Source: Galerina marginata
Lineage: Eukaryota > Basidiomycota > Agaricomycetes > Agaricales > Galerinaceae
Reading direction: 5' to 3'
DNA: 64,000 nt
Assembly: GCA_023014335.1 (NCBI GenBank)
Contig: JAECYW010000012.1
Coordinates: 248,001-312,000, forward strand
The translations under genes and the position numbers were made by a program. The notes below the pieces were generated by a model that saw nothing but the letters and a program-made list of their open reading frames with translations, searched no databases and had not been told where the DNA came from. Shown piece after piece: positions 44,385-56,948 of the stretch; within the stretch, counting starts at the first letter, position 1, and each line of letters begins with the position of its first letter.

Positions 44385-46237
44385 TTAGAAAACAATTAAA
44401 AAGATAGGTCGGATAGCATCGTCAGTATAAACGACGGTTTCATTCAATGCTCCGTTTAGTCGATCATAAACTACCTTGAAGAGGGTCATAATCTCCCAAG
44501 TCAGGATTGGGCCACCTACTCACCGAATTGAAGCCCCGGGGACACGACACGACTTCCTTCCAGCCAGTGACCTGGCGAATTTTTCCGAGAACGACTTTGG
44601 CTACAAGCAAGGCGCCACCCTCAGTACCGTTCATAGACTTGTCGATCCCGGTGAAGCTGAAGGCTCTGCGTCACAGTAAGCGACCGTTCAGTTGACGATC
44701 CACAATGAATTCCTTACTTGTTTGAAGCAGAAGAGGCATAAATTCCACGGCCAAAGCTATGAGTTCAGGGGTATTAGCTGGGGTATGTACTCGAATAGTG
44801 ATGCTACGGAGAAAACTTACGCCCCGTTACGGGCGAGGCTGGTCTTGAAAGAGGACTGCAATATAGAACAGAGGTTGCAGGTCTTTTGCTTGCACAGTTC
44901 AGTGTTTCCAGGTGATCCAAGGGTACACGTTCGCTTAGTGCCATGGTACAGGAAAACCTCGTTCCCCACACGTCTCCTGTTGAATACGAAGTCAAAAATG
45001 TCCGGAAGTAACATAGTATAAGTGAAAGAGATTGACTTGTATTGGTCATATGTCTTGAAGAGCTTTTCGCTCTCAATAATCTTGTATATCTTCTTGATGT
45101 CCGGGCAGGGACAGCCTGGGGCTTGCCATGCATCCTGGAACAATGTTTTCGCTGTTGAATTGCATACTTCAGCAGCCTGAAAACTAGCACAGGTTTATCA
45201 GCGGAGCAAACCCTTTTCGTGAGCCACATGTCCTGACGGCGCTTCAAGGAGAAGCGGTGCCGACTTAGTTGCGATATCTCTGCAAGTCTTTCCGCATAAG
45301 TGGTATTGCTTGTGTTTGGGTCGGCTTTTGCAAAGGAGGCAGGCTAACTTTGCTTTTTCCGAACAGACATCGCTGCATTGATTGTAACCCGGTATTTTGG
45401 GAAGCTCATGACAATACTGAACAAGGCCATCAAACCAAGTGAGAAATCTTTGAAGCCGAGAACGCAATGAATAAAGCCTACGTCGCAATTTCTTGGATTG
45501 GCTCCAACTCTGGCCAACTTTTCGGCACATGTCAAGCTACAAGTAACATGTTCGCTATATTGACAAGGCTTGACGCGACAGATCTGGCGCAAATGAAAGT
45601 GAGCTAAATTGACACGAAGTGGGCAAGGTGAGTGACAAACTCACAACACACAGTACTGTTGGCTGCACAAGCTGAGTAGAGGAACCGTGTGCTTGGGGAT
45701 AGTGGGGATTGCCAGGATTACGAGAAAGGCCTGGCCTACTACTGGATTTCCGAAGAACATTTCTTGATGAAGGCATTGGTCCTAGCTGCGGGTAAGGCAC
45801 GGACATTGGGAGGGATGTTGACGATGATGGGTCAAATTCTGACTGCTCAGGAATAGACGGGATGCTGGAAGTTGCGTTGTACTTATGAGTGCAAGTGTTG
45901 CAGGTGGAACGGACTTGTTGCCCATCCTTGTAGAACGGGACTGCTCCTATTTTGCATATCTGACGTGTGAAGGTCAGTTGAAAATTTCATAGTCCTACAG
46001 AGACCTATTGAGCCACACCACACACGTCGCCCGTCCCTTGTCGGGCAATTGACGATTGCTGGATTTTTTCCGCAGAACATTCGATGTCGATGGTGCCTTT
46101 GGTTGAGACTGGGAACCAGAGGCTGTAGTCGTCACTGGCAGTGATTTGAGCAAATCTTCAAAGTTCCGAAATGGTTCTTCGTTTGATAAGTCAAAGTTAT
46201 CAACGTCGGCGAGGTCAGCATGTGTTGGGTGGGACAT
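44385..46237 (-). CDS. Zinc-binding protein with C-terminal PARP-like ADP-ribosyltransferase domain
   Basis: At least eight exons. The 3' ones are 44821-44976, 44718-44756, 44524-44665 and 44385-44474; an upstream boundary is at 45037, and 5' boundaries are approximate. A Ser/Pro-rich N-terminus precedes Cys-rich segments (CSLTCAEKLARVG, CSDVCSEKAKLACLLCKSR, YHLCGKTCRDIA) likely to bind zinc. The catalytic part carries the PARP triad: His in FLYHGTKRTC, Tyr in FGRGIYASSASNK (assembled across an intron), and Glu in NETVVYTDDAIRP. TLGSPGNTELC...CNLCSIL is the usual insert in this Agaricomycete family. H-Y-E predicts an active poly- or mono-ADP-ribosyltransferase; target unknown. It is tail-to-tail with the FAD oxidase. 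Confidence 0.85.
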
Positions 46238-48138
46238 CTGAATTGTCTAGTGGTTCAATCACAGGGGAAAGGTGGGAAAGTAGGGCCCTGAGTGCCCTCT
46301 TTAAATGGGAAACCTGTGCGAAAAGGCTTGGTCATACTTGGATTTAATTTCGAAGGATTATCCGACGACGGCATATGACATATGATGGGCCCACATCCGA
46401 CTACATGGCTAGTCACTATAGGGTCCCCTCACATGATCTCATGCGCAACGACTCTCAGAACTAATAGCGGCTGGTTTAGAGCTGGACATGCTCCGTTGTA
46501 GGACTAACAGAGATAAGCGCCCATCCCGGCTGTGCCGGCCCGTGGGCGTTATCAGTCTATGCCAAGTCTATGCAGCGCAGTTTTTGTTTTCCGTATCTGC
46601 CCGCAACCTTCTGACTCCATATACGTGATGCCATCTGGGTCGACTACCCAACGCAACACAGTTGTGTCTCCCGTTCCAGGCGACAATTGTTCCAATACTT
46701 GTAAGTACTAGGTTAAGGATCCCCCTTTCTTTTCATTAAACAGGTCCTCGTCGTTGGAATGTCCTCTTCCGCAAACCTTTTGCTCTTTCGATCTCAGCTA
46801 TGCATCGTAACTTACACTTGGGTAGAAAGCTTTATTTGTTATTTCTAATATAACGGTGCTTCTGATACAGCCGCCATGAAATCCTGGTCGGTATGACTGG
46901 CTTGGTACTGGCCGCGGCAGTGACTACTAACTGACTCCATAACCTATATGACACAATATTATTTGGCCGCTTAGGCCTGGTTTTGCGTAATGAGAGGCAC
47001 GGTTGACCACATCTACCATGTCGAAGCACTGGCAGTGCGAGATAACAGCCTGGACGTGGGTGTTTCATATTCACCTCCCAGAATATAGCACACTGACCTC
47101 GTAGGCACGCACACTTGTGGGGTTATCCCGATTTCCAACTCATGATATATCCTTGGAGACTCCTGGTATCGTTTTTGAATTGAAGCTACATTAATAAGAA
47201 AGGACTCCATACGTGTAGTAAGTAGGCACTAAGTATACTGTACTTAGAATTTCGTTCTACCAATGAGTATTGCCGAAGGTAGGAAGATAAGTAATCAAAA
47301 AACCGGTCGGATAATATTGTCCCAGTAAACGACAGTTTCGTCCAGCGCTCCGCCGTTCCCTTTAGACAATCAGAATTTCAGAAACTACCTTAACAGGTCA
47401 TTTTCTCGCAATGCCCTGATGGAGACTAGCCACGATGCATTTAAAGCACGTGACATGAACGGCTCACCAAAACATGAGATCAGAATTTCCAAGTTGAAGT
47501 TCTAAGTCTTGTCCAAGTCCAACCCTACTGTCATCTCTGGAGTTCGCCGTAGGATTGAAAGAGATCTTCAAAAGCCGTTTCAAGTCTTGGGTTCTCGAAG
47601 GCAGCTTGACAGCCCAGCCAGGGTCTATGACGCGCTCTTTCTAGCTCTTCCCCCAACTTAATCATGATGGACCTCCTGGACAACGTGTGTACCTGTGGCG
47701 CACATTCCGTCCGGCGTCGTGTAAGGGGGTGTGCGGAGGTCCCTCATCGAGCCTTTAGGTAAGGCACTGGCAAAGAGAGGATTGAACAAGGAGATGTCGT
47801 GAAAACTCTAGCCGTGCTCGTTTGTTCTTATTTCATTTATTTCATCATTCTTTCTTACGTTTTATTTATAAAATACAGTTCACCTAACAACATGGCTGTT
47901 GTTATTCTGCGGTGTATGGCAGCTGACCTGCGGGTTCTATGCAAATTCATGACTTGAGGCGCTAGGCGCATTACTTACGTTGAGCCAAGCTCCTCCAAAT
48001 ACCGTAATTGTAAAAAAGGGGTCCTCCTTTGAAAGAGTGCCTCAGTATTTGACCATCATCTTGCGGGAGACGTCCCCTTGCGTACTGCCCCAACCTTCAC
48101 AACTTGCGCTCCAACCACACTCACATTCCATTCAACTT
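46238..48138. other. Intergenic with a PARP relic
   Basis: 1.9 kb. The only recognised item is the relic at 47295-47390. The remainder has no supported frame. Confidence 0.55.
47295..47390 (-). pseudogene. Relic of the last exon of a PARP-like gene
   Basis: On the minus strand it reproduces the acceptor-exon start AAG/GTAGTTT and then ALDETVVYWDNIIRPVF followed by a stop. This matches the end of the neighbouring PARP gene (ALNETVVYTDDAIRPIFLIVF). An internal stop and a frame change separate the two parts. No upstream exons were found. It lies between the intact PARP gene and FAD oxidase copy 2. Confidence 0.75.
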
Positions 48139-50062
48139 ATGGGTATCTTCCCGTCCCGCCTCTCTCCGCAATCCCGTCCTGGCTCCCTCCTTCAGACCTC
48201 CCTAAGGGAGGCATTTATCGATGCCAGCCTTCTTACCTTCCCCCAAGACATCGACTACATCGCCAAGGTCAAGGCGTACAATCTTGACTATCCTATTCGC
48301 CCTGCAGCTCTGGTCCGCCCTCACACAACTGAACAAGTTTCCGCTGCGGTAAAATGCGCTGTCAAGGCAGGCGTTAAAGTTCAAGCGAGAAGCGGAGGCC
48401 ATAGTTTTGCTAACTACTCCCTGGGAGGGGACGACGGAGCATTGGTCATCGATTTGGTTAATTTTCAGAAATTCGAAATGGACGAGACAACTTGGAAGGC
48501 TACTGTGGGCGGTGGGACCTTGTTGGGTGATATAACGAGGCGTATGCACAGTGCTGGAGGACGTGCGATTGCTCATGGTACTTGCCCCCAGGTCGGAATT
48601 GGAGGTTCGTACTCCATCAGTCCCAGCGCTACCTAATCATAATCGTAACTTGTATGATCTTCAGGACACGCTACAATTGGCGGCTTGGGCCCAATTTCGC
48701 GTCAGTGGGGCTCTTGCCTTGACCATATACGCGAAGTTGAAGTTGTCCTTGCTGATGGGTCCATCACTCGCGCCAATGAAACTCAAGAACCCGATTTATA
48801 CTTCGTATGTATCATGTGCTTGTGGCGTATATCCTATGCTCATCGGCGTGTTCTCCAGGCTATCCGAGGTGCTGCGGCTTCCTTCGGCATCGTCACCGAA
48901 TTTGTATTCCAAACACACCCGGAACCCACTTCAACCGTTCAGTATTCTTATACCTTTGAGTACGTTTCACTTTTATTAAATCATGGTCGCCTATAGTCAT
49001 GGGGTTTACGTATAGAATCGGCGACTATCGTGCTCTTGCACAAACATTTTCCAAATGGCAGTCTATAATCTCTCAGCCAAACCTTGATCGCAAATTTGCC
49101 AGCCAGCTTATGATAACGCCAGTTGGTCTCGTCATTACAGGTATTTTTGCTTTTCTTTTCCATTCCGAACATTGGAAGCCTGGAACATGCAATACTTATC
49201 GCCTTCTCAGGAACTTACTTTGGGTCTCGTGCTGAGTTCGACCTCTTAAACCTCGAGGAGCGACTCGGCGGTGGATGTGTCGTCAAAATTGATTTTTTTG
49301 AGAGCTGGGTCAGCAGTGTGCTAAATTGGGCTCAGCAAACGGCTATCAACCTGGTTGGCGGCATTGTGCGCATGCTTTCCCTCCTTCCATTTCTTACCTC
49401 TGACGTTGAACATCCTTCTTTAGCCGGCTGCATTTTATTCAAAGAGCCTGGCGTTTAAAGCCGATACACTCATTCCCGATGCTGGCCTGGAGTCTCTGTT
49501 CAAGTTCATTCACAAATCTAACAAAGGCACACTGGTAGGACAAGTCGTATATCATGCCATCGAAAAGTTTCCTTTGATCTTGCATTTTCTCTCAGCTCTG
49601 GTTCGTGATATTTGACCTAGAAGGTGGCGCTACGAACGACGTTCCCGTCGACTCATCTGCATATGCCCATCGTGATACACTGGTTGGCTCGTTTTTCTTT
49701 TGCTATTAGGCATCCTTTTTACTATTGGACGTCCTATCCAGTTCTACCTCCAGAGTTATGCGATTAGCGTTGGAAGAATCAGCAAGACCACACGAGGATT
49801 TTTAGATGGCATAAACTCTACTGTCAGAAAAGCTTTACCTGGCGTCGATCTTGGAGCATATGCTGGCTATGTCGAGTGAGAGATTTTGTCGGACTATCGA
49901 GCTCATTCTTTCTAATCTGACCACCTCACCAGTAAATACCTTCCGGATGGGCAGCAGGCATATTGGGGGCACAATTACCCGAGACTCCAACAAATCAAAG
50001 CGAAGTATGATCCGACGGATGTCTTTTGGAACCCTCAGAGTGTCCGCTTACCTACGAAGTGA
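48139..50062 (+). CDS. FAD-linked oxidase, berberine-bridge type (AA7-like), copy 2
   Basis: Exons are 48139-48604, 48665-48804, 48859-48959, 49016-49140, 49211-49365, 49424-49534, 49596-49682, 49742-49875 and 49933-50062; 482 aa. The first eight exons have exactly the lengths of copy 1 (466, 140, 101, 125, 155, 111, 87, 134 nt). The flavin-linking His88 (RSGGHS) and Cys149 (HGTCPQ) are conserved, as are ATIGGLGPISRQWGS and the final VFWNPQSVRLP. It is a clear tandem paralogue with no sign of decay. The start at 48139 is chosen by alignment, although the frame is open upstream to 47980. Confidence 0.93.
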
Positions 50063-50244
50063 ACCAAGAAGCTGTTGAAGCCGACTTAGGACGCAGTCCA
50101 TCCCGAACATTGTGGACTATCTTAGTTGGTTCATTATATTTTGTAAATCTGGTTGGAATCCGAATCATAGGCTGTTGAAAGGCTGCCTGTTCGGGGCAAG
50201 CCTCACTAACAGAATTCACGCAGAAAGACAGGACAACGTTTAGG

Positions 50245-50320
50245 CTTCGTTGCTCGTGGTAAGAGAGCGTAAATACATGAATAATGTAGCTACATACCTT
50301 CGTTGCTCGTGGTAAGAGAG
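50245..50320. repeat. 23-bp direct repeat
   Basis: CTTCGTTGCTCGTGGTAAGA and the following GAG occur at 50245-50267 and again at 50298-50320. The second copy forms one arm of a hairpin. Confidence 0.8.
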
Positions 50321-50449
50321 GAGGAGCAACGAAGGTGAAATGAAAATTTCCTATCTTCCATCATGTGATAAGTGCGGATGTGAACGTGATGAGAGACGCG
50401 TTAAGGCGCGTCTCGGTCGTTGTAAGCTTAGGGGAAGGCCAAGCTTACA
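50297..50449. repeat. Cluster of three perfect hairpins
   Basis: Hairpin 1: CCTTCGTTGCTC (50297-50308) pairs with 50324-50335. Hairpin 2: GAGACGCG (50393-50400) pairs with 50407-50414. Hairpin 3: TGTAAGCTT (50421-50429) pairs with 50441-50449. All arms are exact complements and loops are 6-15 nt. Confidence 0.85.
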
Positions 50450-51083
50450 GCTGTTATGGTACGACACAGATATATGCCAAGATGTTTTGCTGCTTCGAGT
50501 TGTGCCTTCGAAAACACCTATGTCAGGATTCATTAATCTATGCTGCTGCGCTGATCCAGACACTGCGGGCATTGGCCTATAAAATATTCGACTTTTATGC
50601 TTATTAAATTTAAAAGAAAATCAAGATAAAATCACGTATAAAATTGATTGGTTTTATGCTGAAGATATAGGGCACGAGGAGTTCAATATCCTCACGAATA
50701 AAATCACTGATTATATTCTGTAATAAAGCAAGCATCTTCTGGGGAACATTATTTAAAATAAAATCAGTTGCCTCATGTTAGTCGGCATGAACTGCCGAAT
50801 CATAAAATCGAATAAGTAATAATTAATTTATGTGTCAAGACACTTGGCAAGGATACCCGCCAACAAGGACAATGGATAGGTCAGTCTCGTACACAGCATA
50901 CTTCAGTGTTTACAACCAAATTAATATAAAGCTCTACATGAATTACACGCCAGACATAGTATTATGCATTCACTCCTTGATTTTGACGCGAGTTGAGAGT
51001 ACTTGGAAAGTGATTGCCATAGGACACAGCTGAAAGCCTCGTGAAATTCCCTGGCGACTTTCTAAGACCATAGAAAGGAGGCG

Positions 51084-53791
51084 TCATGACCAGGAAATCC
51101 TGTCAGACCCAACTGTAATGCACTTTGTAACTTTCTTCCATACAGAGCTGCCTTTTTTGAGACTCTGTCGCCACTCTGTTTGACTCAAAGGAACGCCAAA
51201 TTTTTCATCTCCTTGAAGAATGGCAGAGAGCCGGGTCTGATACCAGACCTCATCCCACTCTGTCCAACGGTACCAGTTACGACCATTAGACGGATGGTCC
51301 CAACAGTTTGGCAGAGGCCACCAGGAAAAAAGACCGATTTGATCACCATTACCTAGGAGACAATCAGCTATGCAAAGTAATATTTGGTCGAATTACCTGT
51401 AAAGCAGTGATGAAGCCCACAGATTAGGGCAATCTCATCAGCTGTAAGTTTATCATCCCAATAATTGTTACCATTAGGGCATGTAATAGAGTATCCTAGA
51501 CGGTGAACGGTGACAGCAGTGGATGGTCCTAAGGCGGCATCCTCAACTCCAAGATGTTCTCTGGCAAGACGCCCAGTCATTCCGCCTTCAAGAAGAGCAG
51601 CGCGGGTACGGGGGGAAGACGAAAAAAATCTTGCTCTTTGGGCAACATAAGCATGATAGTCACTGGGAAGAAATTTGAAATTTGCAAGACGCCGGGGAAT
51701 TTTTGTCGTCACAGCATCAAGAGAAATCGATGAAAATATAGGGTCAAGAGGCGACAAAGTATGAAAAGGTATCCCTTGTTCAGCAAGATGGATTGCGAGG
51801 GATGCTGCTGACATCTTTTCTCGCGAGAGCATTCGCCATATATACATGACATGGACAGGCTTTTTTACAGCAATGCACCAACAGCTGGAACTACACTGAT
51901 CCAGGCCAGACGTATTGAGAAGGAACAAATCCTGTGCAATTTTCCGAAAGGTGGAGTTGATATCATCAGCTTTCACTGCGACACGGTTCCCTGGTAGGAG
52001 ATCCCACTGGGACTCATGCGGCTCTTGCTGTTGCAACCCTCTGATGAATTCAATTATGGTGCCACTAAGACCAGCCAGTGGAGCATTATGGGTGCCTGCC
52101 CAGAGCCCAACTGACTTCAAACATTCATCCCAGTCATGGAGGTCAATGGGTGTTGGATCAGTCTTAGGGATAGGCAGGGGTGGGACAAAGCCGTAAAAAT
52201 GCGATAAATAAGCAAGAATGTCCAATTTGTTGTCCGGAGGGGTCAAGTCAAATTCTGGGCCCATATCTTGATCATGAGACTCTATTTGAGGAGCACTGAG
52301 ACCTTCACGGACCCGCTTTTCGATAAATTGCTGGTGTTCAGCTTCTTCTTCAGCAGCAGCTGCAGGATCATCCTCGTCATATCCGCCATCACCTACGGCA
52401 GGTTGATAGTCGTAGTCGTCATCGTCCTCAGTAGCACCATCATCCGAGTTGCCATCATTGTCATCGTCAGGTCCAAAGTATTGGCAGACATCCCATGTAT
52501 CACTGACTGAATCATAGATGCATTGCGACGATGAATAATATTCTAGGACATCTCTGCGCTCTTTCTTCAAAACCCGTCGGCGAACTAGCTCCATGGTTGT
52601 GTCTTCACTTAGATTCCACAGGTAGACTTCAGCAGAGACTGTCGGGGGCTTCCTTTCGCGGTCGAGGCGAGCAATGCGTTCACCAGGGGTTTCCTTCAAT
52701 AAAGTTTGAGCATTACGCTTGGCTCGTGCCTCGAAGAATGTAGTCCATGGTTGGGTTGCAATGTAAGCATTTAGGGCAGCTCGGTATTCAGATTCAGATT
52801 CACGGCTAGAGGGATTTTGCGAAGATGGTGCATGTGTCGAAATTTCAGGAGTTTTCGACCTTCCCGAATGGTATGAAGCATCGGGAGTTATCAAGACAGA
52901 TGTAGAGGGTCGAGAAGAGGGAGAGGTTAGGACAAAGGTGAGTGCGGATTGCCATAGGTGGTCAGGAGGCCGGAGTTGCTTCAATGTGGGATCATGTGCA
53001 GCCAACTTGTCGTGTTCCAAAGTCCAAACATACCACACATCAACGTTGTTGTGACAGAACCATTGCACCGGTGGTTGAGTACGTGTCGGATGAAGGACAT
53101 CAAGGAAGGCCCCTACACGATTAGATTGGATTGAAAAGTCGCAGACGGAAGAGGACATTAAACTGCTTAACCACGACTGGGATATGCCGCGCGACGCTAG
53201 AACCTGAAACCAGTCATTGGAACCTGTTTGAATCCTGTTAATGTCCGCAATGGTAAAAGAAAGCAGGCCCATCCAAGTAGCAAACCAGTCGCGTGAGGCT
53301 GCGGCGCGTAGGCGGGCACTACGGAGCGAGTGGAAATCTTTCTCAAAACCAAGAAACGAAGGAGGGATTGGCTTCAAAGCCGGGAAAGTATGCCAACTGT
53401 ATGCATTTCTCAAACTATGGGTCGTGACAATGAGCATATCTTGCATTTCTAACCACTGCCGGACTTTATAAGGAAAAAGGGAATATCTATTCCCTTCTAA
53501 TGTCTCCCCGACGTGAGGGACGATGTCGTGAAGGCAGCGAAAGGCCGCATCCTCGAAGGAAGGTCGTCGGTTTATAAAGGCCAGGAACCCGAAAGCCTCT
53601 GTCCACCACCGGGGTTGAAGAAAATTGTCCAATTTGGCTTCCGCGATACGAAAGGGATAACGGCCGATGTCGGGAAGTGGGGGCACATCAACGAATCTGG
53701 AACTGTTCGGCGAATAATAGATATCGCCTTCAATGGTGCGGAAGATGTGACCCTTACGGTGATCCACAGGCTGTTTTGAGAAAGTCGACAT
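51084..53791 (-). CDS. Large Agaricomycete orphan protein (887 aa)
   Basis: Exons (minus): 51397-53791 and 51084-51352. ATG 53791 (MSTFSKQPV) is used because the longer frame starting at 53839 crosses what looks like a splice junction. Recognisable family blocks are WWTEAFGFLAFINRRPSF, HSLRNAYSWHTFPAL, SRDWFATWMGLLSFTIADI, and WFCHNNVDVWYVWTLEH. A D/E-rich segment lies at about residues 440-510. The second exon adds a Trp-rich tail (FSWWPLPNCWDH, NWYRWTEWDEVW). I recall this family as multi-copy in mushroom genomes and without known function; no enzymatic motif is seen. It heads a run of four minus-strand lineage-specific genes. Confidence 0.8.
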
Positions 53792-54749
53792 TCTGGAGAA
53801 ACTGTAAGTACCCTTTAGATTGCCATCGAATGACGACATACCTCGAAGCGCTCAGCGACAGGTTTAAATTTACCCTGAGAGAATCCAGCAAGATGGCTGC
53901 TCGATCGCGAAAAGTGTTCGTTTAGATTGATAGCGAGTAATAGTGGCCGAATACGGTCGATGTGGCAGTTGAAAGGCTGAAGATAACATTAATGTTAAGA
54001 AAAAAGTCTCCTAAGTGACGAGAACTCACATTAGATTCACAATTCTGTTTGATGAATTCAAACCACACAGGCTTCCAGTCTGTTGATTAGGAGCAACCAG
54101 ATCAAGCAGACGGCCTTACAACAACGAAAATGCCGACGGGAGGCCAAAGCGTGTTTAGGGACAACCAGAACACGTCAAGGTAAGTAAGTCAGTTCAGCGG
54201 CTCTTTCGCGAAGACGAGTCGCTAATATTTGGCTCTGGTCAGTGGGGCAAACAGAAACAATTATTGTCACGTGGTTCCAATCTTGAAAGGTCAGGCCTCT
54301 CCTCTCGCCATCGTCAATCCCAATCCATATCATCTGGTTGCACCTAATGATACGGCTCCATCCATCTTTTCTCTCGTATCACCTGGTTGTTCCTAGTGAT
54401 ATTTTCTCTAACTGCCACTCTTGTGCCCTTGTCCTCACAAGATCTCTCGCTCATGATCAGGTTAACAACTAATATGCAAGCACCAATTCTCGACCGTACA
54501 AAAAAATGTTCTCAACGTCTAGACCTCATACTAAGCCTTCAAACACGCGACAACCTGGTCTCAATGGTAAGTCATATCTCAGCTCCATTTCATTGGTGAA
54601 TTGACGTCCTTTCTTTTTGTATACTGACAAACAAGTTGAATTGCGCGTGGCGATCCAAAAGCACATTACTCCAAGTCATTCAGGGTCGCCGTTGCAGCGG
54701 TAGTCCTACAGGCGTGTTAACAACTCGTATTTTGTTCTCAGTTGAGGAC
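53792..54749. other. Intergenic between two orphan genes
   Basis: No coding frame is supported. Probably the promoter of the 887-aa gene and the 3' end of the next. Confidence 0.55.
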
Positions 54750-56564
54750 TCACAGGAAGAGCATGTTTTCATGCTTGAACGGGTACTCCTCCTCCTTTTC
54801 GTCTACGGCCTGTGATTTACTCAACCACTCCGGGTCATATGCATTTTTTGGCAGGCCGGACACAAATCTGTCTTTCGAGCTGAATGAGTCGTCCTTGTAG
54901 ATTCGGAGATGTGGGAGAGCGCCCCTCCGATGGCCGGCCCTTCTGTGCGTCAGGATATAGACTGTATCCATGACATGGAGCCACTCTGAGACGGCTTTAC
55001 TTCTCCAACGAGGCATTCGAACGTTACATGCCGTTGCAACGGCGTCCTCTCCGTCGGATTCGTCACTGGACATGCCATCAACGCCAAGATGGTCTAACAT
55101 TTGAAGATGTTGACGCAGAAGTTGGACATTAATTACAATCCGACGACGCCTCGTAAAAAGCTTTAAATTGGTATCCTCAGCAGAAGTAATATTCGAGTTT
55201 GAACCAACACACCTCTCGTTTCCTTTGTTGCCGTCTAGTCTCAGTTTGCGAGGCTTGCAATGCCTGTTCGCCTTTAATCCTTTTATTACGTTCTGCCACT
55301 ATTGACCTGAGGCGATTGAAGAAAGCTCTTTGCAATTTGATGATATTTGCGGCATCAATCAATGCTCCTGATGAACGCAGGAAATCCAACGCGAAGACTC
55401 GCGAGGCAGACTCGTTCCACGGGTTATGAGGCTTGCCCCTGAGGACGATTTTAAATTTATCCGCATCACAACAGGCTATAAACGAATTTGCTGGCCTATT
55501 GTTCCATTTCTGGGTGAAAAGTAGGAGGTCGTCCTCAGACGGCTGTCGATCAATGTCGAACACATCGCCTCCCATCATAAGGGTGAAGTGCTTTCGTACG
55601 TCATCCTGTTTCGTGAACAGATGTCAGTGACAGGATTGCAAGGTAGATTATTTCCTTACCAAGAATTTGTTCTCTTCTCCTGATTTACGTTTTACATCTC
55701 TACTTTTTTTTGCACTGAGGCTAAGGCCGGGACTTTTCCTATAGACAGACCCATGGCCAGGTGTAGACTGAGCCATGGAAGAAGCCCTATCTCTCTTCAA
55801 ATTTTCTATGTCCACTTTCAGGCGACGAACATCTTCCCGAAGGTTTTCTGGTGAGTCCTTGATGGAATGATATTTAATTACAAGTCGTTCAAAACCAGCT
55901 GCGCCTTACCACGTTGCCATTGCCCTCCTCGCCAGCATCATATGCATCATCTTGCCAGCCTGCATACCTGGATCGCCGAGATTCTCCGGACGATGGTTGT
56001 GGTCTTGAGTTATCCTGGGTTGATGTGTCTACAAAGTTGGACGGTGGCAAGGATTTGTCAAGAGAAAATGTTGATACTTGGTTGACTTGGTAGTCCATCG
56101 GGTTTATGCCCTCAATTTGCAGGTGTGGAGCGGGCTGGTAGAGAGAATAGGGATGGGCTTCATGGACAAAGGCACCTCCTAGCAATTGTGAACTGTTGGA
56201 TTGACCACGGGCGGCATCTATGTTTCAATGGGCTTGTTTCTTTGACCGAGCTGAGTCTTTTGTAATAAAGTACGCACATTGCATCGATGATGGCCTTTGC
56301 CAGGTGAAGTTAGTGGTAAAGGAACCCATCCCTTGAGGACCCGAGGAATAATTAGGTCTTGGTGTCGTATGAGCAGTCTTGTAACTTCCAATGCTCCCAT
56401 AAGAGCGACTGCTGATCACTGATGCTGGAGGGGTTGCCGTATGAGCTATGCATAACCGTGAGCTGGATATTTGCGTTATTCACATCAAAATTCATACTTA
56501 TGGCAGATCCATGGTCAGAGCCATCGTAGCACCTAGGCACCGTGAAGAGCGCTCTTCTTTCCAT
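54750..56564 (-). CDS. Agaricomycete orphan protein with a coiled coil
   Basis: Starts at 56564 (MERRALFTVPRCYDG); ends at the stop at 54750; at least five exons, boundaries partly approximate. An early intron (donor just after GSDHGSAI) joins a Ser/Tyr-rich stretch. A disordered Pro/Ser region follows, then a coiled coil (ENLREDVRRLKVDIENLKR), a basic stretch, and a conserved domain: LLLFTQKWNNRPANSF, CDADKFKIVLRGKPHNPWN, LQRAFFNRLRSIV. Near the C-terminus come HLGVDGMSSDESD and MPRWRSKAVSEWLHVMD, ending GLPKNAYDPEWL. The GMSSDE...W-R signature is common to a large family of uncharacterised mushroom proteins. Function unknown. Confidence 0.7.
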
Positions 56565-56948
56565 TGAGCAAACAAAGTGAAGGCGAGGCGATTTATTTGC
56601 TGAGTTTTTGGGCCGCGAACTATATGTATACGTCGAAACTGCAGCGTGCAAAGCATCATGGCTTGATTTCAAGACTCCGAGAGCATTCGGGCTTTCAATC
56701 ATGAACCTGATTCGCCTCGTTGTTCGCGTTCATGTTCGTGTTTGTGTTCATGATCAAGTGCCTGTATTAGAGTATGTCTCAACAATCTATATTCAAATGG
56801 TAGCCTAGCAGATGATAATTGCAGTGTGTTGCACATAAATTCACAACTTCAGAGATCAACGTTAATTCGGACAGCAGAATAAATCAAGGACATTGTTATC
56901 AGTAATTGAAGCAAGTACATACGTCAAGTGAAATGCACACGTCGACAG

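Larger units (their letters stand above)
50063..51083. other. Intergenic, A+T-rich, with a cluster of hairpins
   Basis: No gene. The hairpins at 50297-50449 are listed separately. 50580-50830 is markedly A+T-rich with ATAAAATC recurring four or five times. Confidence 0.6.

Noticed and set aside
47980..48138. In-frame 53-codon extension of FAD oxidase copy 2
   Set aside because: Copy 1 aligns from the later methionine, and the extension has no signal peptide or similarity.
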